Part shown: positions 1-9,338 of the stretch, piece after piece
Position numbering within the stretch: position 1 is the stretch's first letter
Layout: every line of letters starts with the position of its first letter
NCBI RefSeq assembly: GCF_900115775.1
Contig: NZ_FOXS01000002.1
Span: 651,129-715,128, forward strand
Direction: 5' to 3'
Source: Hymenobacter arizonensis
GTDB taxonomy: Bacteria > Bacteroidota > Bacteroidia > Cytophagales > Hymenobacteraceae
Length of the DNA: 64,000 nucleotides
The notes under the pieces: model-generated
What the model was told of the DNA's origin: nothing
The model's input: the letters and a program-made list of their open reading frames with translations, nothing else
Database searches by the model: none
Translations under genes and position numbers: made by a program

Positions 1-287
1 AGTAGCTCCGCGCCCAGGTGCTGTTCGAGCTGCGCCACAAACCGCACCGACGCATCGATGGAGCAGCCGCTGGCGCCGGCAACGCCCTCATCGAGTCCAA
101 CAATCAGAAACTGCTGGTGCAGAAACTGCGCCGAGGCGTGCAGGCTGCGGCCGTGGCTGGTCCACTCCTCGGCAAAGCGTGCCAAAGACGGCAGCACGCC
201 CACAATCTCCTGCGCGCTGAGCTGGCGCGAGGCCTGATAAATCCAGACCCGGGCTTCGGGAGGCAGTTGGTCGAAAGCAACGTACAT
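1..287 (-). CDS. Conserved Bacteroidota protein (partial, N-terminal part)
   Basis: The minus strand reads from an ATG at 287 to the window edge, giving the first 95 residues of a protein that starts MYVAFDQLPPEARVWIYQAS. I recall this start from a small soluble protein found across Bacteroidota and often labelled 'ABC transporter ATPase', but no Walker motif is visible and the label is not credible from sequence. Function is unknown. The C-terminus lies outside the window. The gene runs away from the Fe-S genes that follow and is separated from them by a palindromic repeat, so it is probably a different transcription unit. Confidence 0.7.
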   Translation of the reverse strand, partial: MYVAFDQLPPEARVWIYQASRQLSAQEIVGVLPSLARFAEEWTSHGRSLHASAQFLHQQFLIVGLDEGVAGASGCSIDASVRFVAQLEQHLGAEL

Positions 288-370
288 AATTCGCGGGGAT
301 TAGCAGAGGCAAATGAGCTCCTGCGGTCGGTTTAGTAGTTGGGTAGATGGAGCTGAGTAGCTCAAGCAAA

Positions 371-469
371 CCTCACCCCCCGGCCCCCTCTCCAAAAAAG
401 AGGGGGTGAGTTCAACGGAGTTCACGTCAGGCTCCCCCTCTTTTTTGGAGAGGGGGCCGGGGGGTGAGG
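371..469. repeat. Family A inverted repeat
   Basis: Two perfectly complementary 36-base arms (371-406 and 434-469) surround a 27-base spacer. Each arm has the form CCTCACCCC / GGCCCCCTCTCC / a run of A / GAGGGGG, and the Ts in the second arm are the complement of that A run. Related arms occur at 12951-13181, 23689-23802 and 31210-31456. It lies in a gene-free stretch (288-668). The rest of that stretch, about 470-668, shows no gene, only a degenerate trace of a GTCATGC-type repeat near 527. Confidence 0.85.
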
Positions 470-668
470 TTGATTGGGGCTGAGTATAAGCTTACTCCTT
501 TTTGAGTCCTTAAATACAAAGAACGTCATGCCAAGCGAAGCCAAAGCAGCGCATAGCATGACGTACTTGGTAACCAGTATAACGCGCCGAAAGGTTACAT
601 ATTTCCAGAACACGGCGCAAAAGTGGACTAATGCCAACTTTCACTCGTGTTCCACCGCGCCGGAGGCC

Positions 669-1574
669 TTAGGCGTTGATGCCCTCGGCCGAAGCAACGA
701 GCTCTGCTATGTCGAACACCTGCACGCGGCTCTCTTGTTCCTCGTGCTTCACGCCGTCGCTCATCATGGTCATGCAGAACGGGCAGCTTACAGCAATGAT
801 GCTGCTTTCGAGGTCGTGCCGGCTGGGCGCGCTCTTTTCAGTCTCGACGCCGCCCAGGTTGGCCAGTGCTTCGGCTGCGCCGCTCAGGGTAGCCAAGGCT
901 TCCTGGGTGCGCTCCACGTTGATGTCTTTCTTGCCGGGCTCGGGCTCTTTCCACATCTGGGCGCCGCCGGCGCCGCAGCAGAGGCCGTTGGCGCGGCTAC
1001 GCTTCATCTCCACCAGGTCGGCATCGAGGGCAGCCAGCACGTCGCGCGGGGCCTCGTAAATGTTGTTGGCGCGGCCCAGGTAGCAGGGGTCGTGGAAGGT
1101 GATGCGGCGGCCCTTAAAGCTCTCGCCCCCGGTCACGCCCACCTTGCCCTCGTTGATGAGCTGCTGCAGGTAGGTGCTGTGGTGAATGACTTCGTAGTCG
1201 CCGCCCAGCGCCGGGTACTCGTTTTTGATGGTGTTGAAGCAGTGCGGGCAGGCTGTCACGATTTTCTTAATGCCATAGCCGTTCAGCGTCGTGATGTTCT
1301 GCATGGCCTGCATCTGAAACAGGAATTCGTTGCCAGCACGCTTGGCGGGGTCGCCGGTGCAGCTTTCTTCCAGGCCGAGCACGGCGTACTTGGTGCCCAC
1401 GTGCTCCAGAATGCGCACAAAGGCGCGGGTCACGCGCTTGTAGCGGTCGTCGAAAGCACCGGCGCAGCCCACCCAGAACAGGATTTCGGGCGACTCGTTG
1501 CGGGCGGCCAAATCGGCCATGACGGGAACGTTGATTTGGCGCTTTTCGCCGGCAGCGGGAGTAGTTGGGGACAT
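669..1574 (-). CDS. CCG-domain (Fe-S)-binding protein, HdrB/LutA-like
   Basis: A 301-residue soluble protein of the cysteine-rich CCG family. This family carries Fe-S clusters in heterodisulfide-reductase-like and lactate-utilisation-like electron-transfer complexes. The first half has cysteines around VGCAG, ESCTGDP and TACPHC. The second half has the classic pair DPCYLG and GLCCGAGG, followed by SCPFC. The ATG at 1574 gives a plausible N-terminus. The gene lies 136 bases downstream of the membrane-bound 4Fe-4S partner at 1711-3102 on the same strand, with a degenerate inverted repeat in the gap. I infer that the two form one quinone-linked electron-transfer complex. The physiological donor cannot be told from here. 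Confidence 0.85.
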   Translation of the reverse strand: MSPTTPAAGEKRQINVPVMADLAARNESPEILFWVGCAGAFDDRYKRVTRAFVRILEHVGTKYAVLGLEESCTGDPAKRAGNEFLFQMQAMQNITTLNGYGIKKIVTACPHCFNTIKNEYPALGGDYEVIHHSTYLQQLINEGKVGVTGGESFKGRRITFHDPCYLGRANNIYEAPRDVLAALDADLVEMKRSRANGLCCGAGGAQMWKEPEPGKKDINVERTQEALATLSGAAEALANLGGVETEKSAPSRHDLESSIIAVSCPFCMTMMSDGVKHEEQESRVQVFDIAELVASAEGINA

Positions 1575-1597
1575 GGTGGGATGGTTAGAACGACACA

Positions 1598-1707
1598 GTT
1601 GTCATCCTGAGCGGAGCGAAGGACCTTATCACGTCCACGCCGCGGTGAGTTGGTGAACCTGACGAAAGCAGCGGTGATAAGATGCTTCCTGCGTCAGCAT
1701 GACAAAC
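1598..1707. repeat. Degenerate family C inverted repeat
   Basis: Arms near 1598-1632 (GTTGTCATCCTGAGCGGAG...) and 1674-1707 (ending ...GTCAGCATGACAAAC) are imperfectly complementary. They resemble the perfect copy at 17410-17502. The element separates two genes that are otherwise likely co-transcribed. Confidence 0.55.
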
Positions 1708-1710
1708 GAT

Positions 1711-3102
1711 TTACGCTACCGTGGCAGCTTGCTGCTTCTCCGTGGCGAACAAATCGTCGGCCCAGTTGAAGCGGTCGGAGGGCGAGAAAGCCCAAGGCGC
1801 GCCGTTGTTCTCGATGTTGGAGAACATGACGTTGAGCGAGTTGGGCGCGGCCGACTCTTCCAGCACCAGGAAGCGGCGCATCTCAATAATGCTTTCCAGC
1901 GGGTTAATGTTTACGGGGCAGCTTTCCACGCAGGCGTTGCAGGTGGTGCAGGCCCAGAGCTCCTCTGGCGTCACTTTGCCGCGGAGTAGGGTGGCATTGG
2001 CCAGGTCGGTCACGGGCTCGTGCTTGGCTTCGGCGCCGTACATGTTGGGCCGGAAAATGAGCGGCGATTCGTACTTCTCCTCCACCCGGTCGCGGGTGTC
2101 CATGATGATTTTGCGCGGCGAGAGCAGCTTGCCCGTGAGGTTGGCGGGGCACACCGAGGTACAACGGCCGCACTCCGTGCAGGAGTAGGCATTCATGAGC
2201 GAAGTCCAGGGCAGGTCTTCCACGTCTTTGGCACCAAACGAGGTGGGCGCCAGGGCCGAGCCATCGGGGCCGACGGCGGGCGGCGGCACCACGTAGCTCG
2301 GGTCCATCATGGCCTTCACTTCGTGGGTGATGCTCTCTACGTTGCTGAACTGGCCCTGGGGCACCAGCCGCGAGAACCACACGTTGGGGAACGTGATGAT
2401 AATGTGGAAGTGCTTGGAGCTGGGCAAGTAATTCAGGAACAGGAAGATGCCGATGATGTGGGCCCACCAGCCCACGCGCTCCAGCACGTGCAGCGTGCCC
2501 GCATCGCTGGGAAACAGGCCCACGAGCAGGCTGCTGATGGGGAAGGTACCGGGCATGGTCTCGCCGCTCACCTGGTGCAGCTTGAGGTCGGCGGTATTCA
2601 TCGTGAACAGCGCCGCCATTAGGACCACTTCCACGTAAAGAATGATGTTGGCGTCGAGCTTGGGCCAGGCGCGCAACTCCACGCCGGTGAGGCGCCGCAC
2701 GGGCTGGGTGCGGTTGCGGCGCCACCAGAAGGCCACCACGGCCAGAATCACCAGCGCGCCGAGAATTTCATTGGTGGCCATGAGCACGTCGTAGCCCGGG
2801 CCCAGGAAGCGCAGGAAGCGGTGCGTGCCGGTGAGGCCGTCGACCACAATCTCCAGCACCTCCACATTGATTACGATAAAACCCACGTACACAATGAGGT
2901 GCAACAGGGCCGGCGTGAGACGCTTGAACATCTTTTGCTGCCCAAACGCTACCAGCACCGTCTTTTTAAACCGCTCGGCGGCGTTGCCGCTCATGTCGCG
3001 GGGGCGGCCAACGAAAATATTAGCGCGGATTTTTCGGATTTGCCATACGAAAAGGCCGGATGCTGCCACTAGCAGCAGAAAGAAAATGATTTGCTCCAAC
3101 AT
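1711..3102 (-). CDS. Membrane 4Fe-4S protein, NarI-like + ferredoxin (HdrD-like N half)
   Basis: A 463-residue membrane protein. An N-terminal hydrophobic segment (residues 1-20, MLEQIIFFLLLVAASG) and further membrane helices up to about residue 260 resemble the cytochrome b / nitrate reductase gamma fold. The last third carries two ferredoxin clusters, CTECGRCTSVCP and CTTCNACVESCP. Such proteins pass electrons between a quinone pool and a cysteine-rich CCG subunit, which here is encoded just downstream (669-1574). I chose the ATG at 3102 because it begins a clean membrane helix. An upstream in-frame extension to 3300 would run through the tRNA-Phe gene and is rejected. Confidence 0.88.
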   Translation of the reverse strand: MLEQIIFFLLLVAASGLFVWQIRKIRANIFVGRPRDMSGNAAERFKKTVLVAFGQQKMFKRLTPALLHLIVYVGFIVINVEVLEIVVDGLTGTHRFLRFLGPGYDVLMATNEILGALVILAVVAFWWRRNRTQPVRRLTGVELRAWPKLDANIILYVEVVLMAALFTMNTADLKLHQVSGETMPGTFPISSLLVGLFPSDAGTLHVLERVGWWAHIIGIFLFLNYLPSSKHFHIIITFPNVWFSRLVPQGQFSNVESITHEVKAMMDPSYVVPPPAVGPDGSALAPTSFGAKDVEDLPWTSLMNAYSCTECGRCTSVCPANLTGKLLSPRKIIMDTRDRVEEKYESPLIFRPNMYGAEAKHEPVTDLANATLLRGKVTPEELWACTTCNACVESCPVNINPLESIIEMRRFLVLEESAAPNSLNVMFSNIENNGAPWAFSPSDRFNWADDLFATEKQQAATVA

Positions 3103-3209
3103 GCGGGTAAAGGTAAGGAAGTGGGAACGTTTGCGGCTGCAATATACTCGGCATGCCGAACACTTTGCCGGGGAATTCCCGAAGCCCAACACTTTTTTTA
3201 CTATAATTC

Positions 3210-3239
3210 TTGCGGCATTGTTTTGGTTTCGTACCTTTG
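3210..3239 (+). promoter_or_regulatory. Bacteroidota-type promoter for tRNA-Phe
   Basis: TACCTTTG at 3232-3239 matches the TAnnTTTG -7 element, with a TTG-containing stretch about 20 bases upstream. The mature tRNA starts 35 bases downstream. Confidence 0.6.
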
Positions 3240-3273
3240 CGGTCCCCAAAGCGCACTTTGGCAGCGGGGAAAC

Positions 3274-3346
<73 letters not shown>

Positions 3347-3350
3347 CGAA

Positions 3351-3384
3351 AAGGCCCTTAGCGTACTGCTAAGGGCCTTTTTTA
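3351..3384 (+). terminator. Intrinsic terminator after tRNA-Phe
   Basis: A perfect 12-bp stem (3351-3362 with 3368-3379), a 5-base loop and a T run starting 4 bases after the tRNA end. Confidence 0.9.
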
Positions 3385-3561
3385 TTGCGCTAACGCCAAT
3401 GCGCAGCAGGGCTGGCTGTGGAGAGGGGGAAGTGGTCGCGGAGTCCAAAAGCCTTCCCATGGGAATACGCCCTTGCGGAATAGAGAGAATTAGCGCAGCT
3501 TCGAACGTTGTGTGGGGGTTGAACTGCATCTTTTGAGCCTAGGGCAGGGCTGGCTAACGTT

Positions 3562-3975
3562 TCACGGATTTAGGGAGAAATGCTGCTCCAGCACGCGCTC
3601 AACCTGCTCCTGGGTGAGGGGTTTGGCGAGAAAATCGGCGACGGGCTGGTGTTTAACGCGCTCCAGGTCGCGGGAGCTGACGGAGGTGGTGAGCATTACG
3701 ATGACCACGGCATGCCGCTGGGCATCGGGCAGCTGCTGGAAGGCCGTCAGAAACTCGAAGCCGTCCATTAGGGGCATGTTGATATCGAGGAAGATGAGGG
3801 CCGGATAGCTGGGCGTGGGCGGCTGGCAGTAGCGGTGCAGCACGGCCAGGGCCTCTTCGCCGTTGGCGGCAACCAGCACCTCCTCGGCGGCCTCCAGGCG
3901 CAGCAGCAGCTTGCGGTTGAGAAAGTTGGTGATGGGGTCGTCGTCAACGAGAAGAATACTGGGCAACCGGGACAT
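3562..3975 (-). CDS. Single-domain CheY-like response regulator
   Basis: A 137-residue receiver domain with no output domain. Acidic pocket residues lie in LLVDDDP near the N-terminus. The phosphoacceptor is D64 in FLDINMP. The conserved Thr is in MLTTS and the conserved Lys in LAKPLT. The gene starts 23 bases after the stop of the 1105-residue kinase at 3999-7316, on the same strand, so the pair is almost certainly an operon. It probably acts by protein-protein contact or as a phosphorelay intermediate. It is paralogous to 8871-9308. Confidence 0.93.
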   Translation of the reverse strand: MSRLPSILLVDDDPITNFLNRKLLLRLEAAEEVLVAANGEEALAVLHRYCQPPTPSYPALIFLDINMPLMDGFEFLTAFQQLPDAQRHAVVIVMLTTSVSSRDLERVKHQPVADFLAKPLTQEQVERVLEQHFSLNP

Positions 3976-3998
3976 GCAAGCGGGGTAGAAGGAGGAGG

Positions 3999-6900
3999 TT
4001 AGGACACCGGGTGTACGGGAAAAAAGACCGTGAAGGTGGTGCCCTTCTCGAGCTGGCTGGTGACATCGATGCGGCCGCCGCTGTTTTCAACAATTTTCTT
4101 GACCATGTAGAGGCCAATGCCCGAACCCTCGACGTGGGTGTGCAGGCGTTGAAACATACCGAAGAGCTTGGCTGAGCCCTGGTTGAGGTCAACGCCAAGG
4201 CCGTTGTCCTGCACGCGCAGCACGTGGAAACGCTCTTGCCGGAAATAGCTAAGCTGCACGTGCGGGGCGCGGTCGGGGTGGCGGTACTTGAGGGCGTTGC
4301 TGAGCAGGTTGTACACCACTGAGCGCAGGTTTTTTTCAGAGAAAGGCAAACGCACGGCGGCCGGCACGTCGAAGGTGAGGTGGGCCTGGGTTTGCTGCAC
4401 CAGGGGCAGTAGGTCGAGCCGCACTTCTTCTACCAGCGCCGCCAGCGGCACCTGTGTGGCGGGCTGGGCGTGCTCTTTCTGCAGCTTGCTCACGTCGGTG
4501 AGGTAGGCAATGGTGCGTTTGAAGCGCTCGGTGGCGTTTTGCATGAGCCGCAGCATTTCGGGCACGTCGCCGACCAGCGCGGCGGGCGGCAGCTCGTGGG
4601 CGAGGGCCAGCAGCAGGCCTTCGATGTTGGAAATGGGGGCCTTGAGGTCGTGCGAGGCCGTGTAGATGAAGTTGTCGAGGTCGATGTTGGTGCGCGTGAG
4701 CTGGGTGTTGGACTCGAGGAGCTCTTCGTTGGTAGCGGCCAGCTCTTCGTTGATGACCGCCAACTCTTGGTTGAGGCCGTCGACTTGCTGGCGGGCCTCC
4801 ACCTGCTCGGTGATGTCCGAGACCAGGGTGTAGAAGCCGGCCACGGTGCCGTTTTGCACGTCGGGCACGTAGCTGGTGCGGATGTATTTGGTGAAGCCTG
4901 CGCGGTAGGGCATCTGGGCTTCGAAATCGAGCCGCTCGCCGGCCAGGGCACGGGCCATATAGCCTTCGCTGGCGGCGTAGGCCTTTTCGCCAATCACCTC
5001 GCGCACCAGCCGGCCCAGCAGCAGGGCCGGGTCCTGGTTGAACCAGCTGCGGTAGGCTTCGTTGGCGTAGCGGTAGCGCCGCTCGCTGTCGAGGTAGCCG
5101 ATGAGTACGGGCAGGGCGTCGGTGATGAGGCGCAGCTGGCGGGCGCTGGCCTCGCTGGCCTGGCGGGCCCGCACTTGCTCGGTTACTTCAAACACAAAGG
5201 CGAGCACGCCGTCGACCTGGGACTGCTCGTTGAGCCGGGGCTGATAAACCGAACTGAAGTAACGGTCTTCGAGCGGGGCGCCGGGGCTGGGTGCCAGGCG
5301 GATGAGGGTGTCCTGCTCAGAGTGAGTTTGCCCGGTATCGTACACTTGGCGCAGCCAGGCGAGTACATCGGTGCCGGCCAACTCGGGCAGGGCCTCCATC
5401 AGGGACAAGCCCACTAGGGTGCGGTACGGCACCAGCCGCTGGCAGCCGGGGTTCACGAACTCAAACACCAGCTCGGGGCCGGCCAAGATGCAAATGCCTG
5501 CGGGGGCTTCCTCGAACAGGCGCAGCAGGCGCTGCCGCTCAACCTCCTGCGTGCGGCGGGTTTCCACCTGCTCGGTCACGTCGTAGGCGAAGACGGAGAC
5601 GCCGGCAATTTTGCCTTCTTCGCAGTAGGCCTGGTAAGTAAAGTTGAAGTATTGGGGGCGGGAAGGGCTGTCCCTGGTCGGCGGCATCACCAAAGAAACT
5701 TCAGTGCCCGAGTAGGTTTCGCCCGTTTGGTACACTTGGTCCATGAGGGCGCCGAAGCCCATCTCGACCAGCTCGGGCACGGCCACGGCCAGGTCCTGGC
5801 CCACCAGCTGACGGCCGGGGAAAAATGCCTGGTAGGCAGGGTTTACGTATTCGTAGCGGTGGCTGGGCGAGCGCAGCAGGGCCACTATGGCGGGGGTTTG
5901 CTCGAATACCTGATAGAAGGCTTCGCGCTCGTGCGCCTGGCGCCGGGCCGCGGCCAGAAGCTCGGCCTGTAGCGTTTCATTCTGTTGGCGGGCCCGCACC
6001 TTTTCGGTAACGTCGACGATGAAGGCCAGCACACCGGCGGGCTGGTTGGGCCCGGCCTGCAGCGGCTGGTAGATGAAGTCGATGTAGTGCGACCGGCGCT
6101 GGCCGTCGGCGTCGAGCAGCTGCACCTGCGCTTCGGTGCCAACGCTGGCCTGGCCGGTGGCATACACTTGGTTGAGCAGGTGCAGGAAGCCTTGCTCGGC
6201 TACTTCGGGCAGCACCTGGGCCATGGGGAGGCCAGTTTGGGCGCGGCCACCGGTGAAGGCCTGGTAGGCGTCGTTGCAGAATCGGTAGCGATGGTCGGCG
6301 CCTTCGAGGGCGGCAATGGCGGCGGGCACCTGTCCCAGAATTTGCCGCAGCTGGTCTTGCTGGCGGCGCAGCTGCTCGCGCTGCTGCTCGGTGGTGAGCA
6401 GGGCCGCCTGGAGCTCGGCGGTGCGGGCGGCCACGCGGGCTTCGAGCTCCTCGTTGAGCTGCTGCACCTGGCGGCGGGCGAGCACCTGCTCGGTCACGTC
6501 GAAGGTGAAGTCGAGCAGACCGTCGACGCGGCCCTGGCTGTCGCGCAGAGGGTAGAAAAACAGGTTGAGGAATACTTGCTCGCGGTGACCGGTGGTGTCA
6601 AATTCCAGCCACACTTCCTGCTCCGGGGCATGGTAGGGCTCGCCGGTTTGGTAAACGTAGTCCATGGCCGCAAACACGCCGTGCTCGCCGGCTTCGGGCA
6701 TCACCTCGCGGATGGAATGGCCCAGCAGGGCCCGCCCGGAGAAGTAGCGCTGGTAGCGGGCGTTGGCGAAGACGTACTGGTAGTCGGGGCCGTGGTAGGT
6801 GGCTATTTGGGCGGGCAGGGCCATGAGCACCTCGTAGAAGCGCTGGCGCTGGGCGTCGGCGTCGGCGCGGGCGGCTTTTTCGGCAGCCTGGGCTTCGCGC

Positions 6901-7316
6901 AAGGCTTGCTCGACGGGGGTGCGGGAGTGGCTAGCCGTATCGGTGAAGCTGACCACCAGCAGCTCGCCGCTGCGCCGGGCCGCTAAGTGGAAGTAGTTGT
7001 CGAGGCCGTCGGCCTGGTAATTGGTTTCGTAGGTGTCGGCAACCCCGGTTTCGTACACGCGGCAGAGATAGTCGAAGATGCCGGTGGCCGCCGTGTGGGG
7101 GAAACGGGTCAGAATCGTGCCGCCGGGCTGTTCGGGCAGCCCGGTCATGCGCTGGCCGGCCGGGTTGAGGTAGTCGACGGCAAAATCTTCTACTTTGCCG
7201 GTGGGGCCGTGGAGGGGGCGCAACAGATTAACGCCGGTGAGGGAAACGGCCAGTAGGTCGACGAGCAGGCCATCGGAAAAGGCGTAGGGGGCAGTAGCTG
7301 CCTGGAACTCTGCCAT
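3999..7316 (-). CDS. Multi-PAS sensor histidine kinase
   Basis: A 1105-residue, apparently soluble kinase. I count six PAS-like units, each ending in a DVTEQV-type sequence, up to about residue 840. A coiled linker rich in NEELAATNEEL follows. The dimerisation/phosphoacceptor helix has TASHDLKAPISNIEG, with H889 as the phosphorylated His. The ATP-binding domain shows the N box (NLLSNALKY), DNGLG and GSGIGLYMVK. No membrane helix is seen, so the signals are probably cytoplasmic. It forms a two-gene operon with the receiver protein at 3562-3975. A close paralogue pair lies at 8871-12227, pointing to duplication of the module. Confidence 0.93.
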   Translation of the reverse strand: MAEFQAATAPYAFSDGLLVDLLAVSLTGVNLLRPLHGPTGKVEDFAVDYLNPAGQRMTGLPEQPGGTILTRFPHTAATGIFDYLCRVYETGVADTYETNYQADGLDNYFHLAARRSGELLVVSFTDTASHSRTPVEQALREAQAAEKAARADADAQRQRFYEVLMALPAQIATYHGPDYQYVFANARYQRYFSGRALLGHSIREVMPEAGEHGVFAAMDYVYQTGEPYHAPEQEVWLEFDTTGHREQVFLNLFFYPLRDSQGRVDGLLDFTFDVTEQVLARRQVQQLNEELEARVAARTAELQAALLTTEQQREQLRRQQDQLRQILGQVPAAIAALEGADHRYRFCNDAYQAFTGGRAQTGLPMAQVLPEVAEQGFLHLLNQVYATGQASVGTEAQVQLLDADGQRRSHYIDFIYQPLQAGPNQPAGVLAFIVDVTEKVRARQQNETLQAELLAAARRQAHEREAFYQVFEQTPAIVALLRSPSHRYEYVNPAYQAFFPGRQLVGQDLAVAVPELVEMGFGALMDQVYQTGETYSGTEVSLVMPPTRDSPSRPQYFNFTYQAYCEEGKIAGVSVFAYDVTEQVETRRTQEVERQRLLRLFEEAPAGICILAGPELVFEFVNPGCQRLVPYRTLVGLSLMEALPELAGTDVLAWLRQVYDTGQTHSEQDTLIRLAPSPGAPLEDRYFSSVYQPRLNEQSQVDGVLAFVFEVTEQVRARQASEASARQLRLITDALPVLIGYLDSERRYRYANEAYRSWFNQDPALLLGRLVREVIGEKAYAASEGYMARALAGERLDFEAQMPYRAGFTKYIRTSYVPDVQNGTVAGFYTLVSDITEQVEARQQVDGLNQELAVINEELAATNEELLESNTQLTRTNIDLDNFIYTASHDLKAPISNIEGLLLALAHELPPAALVGDVPEMLRLMQNATERFKRTIAYLTDVSKLQKEHAQPATQVPLAALVEEVRLDLLPLVQQTQAHLTFDVPAAVRLPFSEKNLRSVVYNLLSNALKYRHPDRAPHVQLSYFRQERFHVLRVQDNGLGVDLNQGSAKLFGMFQRLHTHVEGSGIGLYMVKKIVENSGGRIDVTSQLEKGTTFTVFFPVHPVS

Positions 7317-7486
7317 GGACGAGAACAGGGATTTAACCGGGAAGATGTGCTTCCATACGTGGGTTAAAAGCGGGCGTTGGCGTAGCTCGACAGTAGTAAA
7401 GGCTACTTATTTGTCGGGATGGGGAGGCCTCCGGCTTCTGGGTGTACCTTGCCCGCCCTTCTTCCATCAGCTTCCGCCGCTTCGCC

Positions 7487-8683
7487 ATGCCCACCCCTTT
7501 AGAGTGCCTTTCCCTGGAGGAGCAAAACGAGGCCCTGCGCGAAGAAAACCGGCAATTGCGTGCCCACCAGGCGACGCACGCGCAGCAAATTCCCTCCGAC
7601 GACGGGCAGCGCCAGGCACGGTTTCGGACGGTATTCGAAAACTCGCCGTTCGGCCAGAAAATCATTACCCCGGACTTGACCATCCGGCAGGCCAACCGGG
7701 CGGCGGCCGCCATGCTGGGCTGCGGCAGCGTGGAAGAACTGGTGGGCCGCAAAATCATGGAGTTTGCCCACCCCGACCACCAAGCCGACTGGCAGTTTCT
7801 GCAAGAGCGGCTGTGGGCGCACAAGCTGCCGTACTTCACCCTGGAAACCTGCCTGGTGCGCTGCGACGGCTCCTCGTTCTGGTGCCAGGTGACCTCCATC
7901 CGGTTTCCGGACGCGGGCGAAGAGCTGGGCTACACGCTGCTGGAAGACATTGGCGACCGCAAAGAGCTGGAGCTGTCGCTCAAGCGCCTCTACGATGCGC
8001 AGGAAACCATTCTGCACCTCGTCACGCACGACCTGAAGACGCCCATTGCCCACATTCAGCTGCTCGCCGACCTGCTGCAGCACCAGGCAGACGCGCCGGA
8101 GCGGCTGGCAACCGGCGGCCGGGACGAAACCCAACAGTACCTCGACCTCATCCGCCGGGCCTGCACCGACGCCGAAAAGCTGCTCAAGGACGTGCTGTTT
8201 CTGGGCTCGCTCGACGCGGCCCACCTCAAAAAGCAACCCATCGACCTCAATGCCTGGCTGCAGCAGCGCCTGCAGGCCCCGCGCCTGGTGGCCCAGGACA
8301 AAGGCAATGCCCTGGTGACGGATATACCGGAACAGGTATTTCACGCCAACATCAACGCGGATGCCTTCGGGCGGGTAGTCGACAACCTGGTGAGCAACGC
8401 GCTGAAGTTTACGCCGGCCGGGGGCCGCGTGACGGTGGGGCTGCAGGAGCGGGCGGGCCGCGTGCTGCTGACCGTGCGCGACACCGGCATTGGCATTCCG
8501 GAAGCGCTGCAGGCCGAGCTGTTCGAAAAATTTAGCCCCTCGGCCCGCCCCGGACTGACCGGCGAAGCCAGCACGGGCCTGGGATTATTCATCACCAGGC
8601 AGATTGTGCAGCTGCACCGCGGCCGCCTGTGGGTGGAAAGCCAGGAGGGCGCGGGCACCTGCTTTTTTGTGGAGCTGCGCTGA
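7487..8683 (+). CDS. PAS sensor histidine kinase
   Basis: A 398-residue soluble kinase. An N-terminal coiled segment (SLEEQNEALREENRQLR) is followed by one PAS domain (about residues 45-165), then the phosphoacceptor helix LVTHDLKTPIAH with H181. The ATPase domain has VDNLVSNALKF, DTGIGIP and GLGLFIT. I chose the ATG at 7487. A GTG at 7442 is in frame but overlaps a TACCTTG promoter-like element at 7445-7451, so it would lie upstream of transcription. It is transcribed divergently from the multi-PAS kinase at 3999-7316 and has no receiver gene of its own. It may share the single-domain regulators on either side. Confidence 0.9.
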   Translation: MPTPLECLSLEEQNEALREENRQLRAHQATHAQQIPSDDGQRQARFRTVFENSPFGQKIITPDLTIRQANRAAAAMLGCGSVEELVGRKIMEFAHPDHQADWQFLQERLWAHKLPYFTLETCLVRCDGSSFWCQVTSIRFPDAGEELGYTLLEDIGDRKELELSLKRLYDAQETILHLVTHDLKTPIAHIQLLADLLQHQADAPERLATGGRDETQQYLDLIRRACTDAEKLLKDVLFLGSLDAAHLKKQPIDLNAWLQQRLQAPRLVAQDKGNALVTDIPEQVFHANINADAFGRVVDNLVSNALKFTPAGGRVTVGLQERAGRVLLTVRDTGIGIPEALQAELFEKFSPSARPGLTGEASTGLGLFITRQIVQLHRGRLWVESQEGAGTCFFVELR

Positions 8684-8713
8684 GAGGGCTGGGGTGACAG
8701 GGATTTACAGAAG

Positions 8714-8836
8714 AATAATGTAGAGGCGCAATATTTTGCGTCTCGGTGTTCGCGCGGTTAGAATTACGCCTTGAGTCATCTTCTTGGTGCAAGTCGTTCA
8801 ACGCCGAGACGCAAAATATTGCGTCTCTACATTATT
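8714..8836. repeat. Family E inverted repeat (GCAATATTTTGC core)
   Basis: Arms at 8714-8750 and 8800-8836 are 37 bases each and complementary with two mismatches. Each arm contains the core GACGCAATATTTTGCGTC or its complement, which is itself a near-palindrome. The element sits between the convergent kinase gene (ends 8683) and the response regulator (ends 8871). Confidence 0.85.
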
Positions 8837-8870
8837 GTTCAGTAGGTGTTTTCAGTAGGCAGGGCGGCTT

Positions 8871-9308
8871 TTAGCGCGGGGGTTCGCTGTCGCGGGCGGG
8901 CTGGTCGAAGTGCTGGTGCAGAATCTGGTTGATTTTGTCGCGGGTGAGGGGCTTGGTGAGGTAGCCGGCAATGGGCAGGCCCTGCATCTGCTCGAGGTCG
9001 CGGGGGTTGAGGGAGGTGGTGAGCATGATGATGACCACGGCCGGATTGTTGGTGGGCGGGCGCTGGGTATAGGCCTGCAGAAACTCGAAGCCGTTCATGA
9101 GCGGCATCTTCATGTCGAGCAGAATCAGGGCGGGGCAGGAGGGCGTGGCCACGGGGTCGCAGTGGGTTTGCAGCAGGTCGAGGGCCTGCTGGCCGTTGCC
9201 GGCCACGAGCACGGTGTCGGTCACGGCCATGCGCCGCAGCAGGGCCTGGTTGAGGAAGTTGGTCGTGTCGTCGTCGTCGACGAGCAGGGTGCAGGAAATG
9301 GCGGCCAT
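8871..9308 (-). CDS. Single-domain CheY-like response regulator
   Basis: A 145-residue receiver domain with LLVDDDD near the N-terminus, phosphoacceptor D65 in LLDMKMP, MLTTS, and LTKPLT for the conserved Lys. It has no DNA-binding domain. It follows the multi-PAS kinase at 9339-12227 by 30 bases and is a paralogue of 3562-3975. The shared wording MPLM.GFEFL and the identical gene order argue that the kinase-regulator unit was duplicated. Confidence 0.93.
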   Translation of the reverse strand: MAAISCTLLVDDDDTTNFLNQALLRRMAVTDTVLVAGNGQQALDLLQTHCDPVATPSCPALILLDMKMPLMNGFEFLQAYTQRPPTNNPAVVIIMLTTSLNPRDLEQMQGLPIAGYLTKPLTRDKINQILHQHFDQPARDSEPPR

Positions 9309-9338
9309 TGAATAAAGGAGGGTAGCTGGAAAAAAGAA

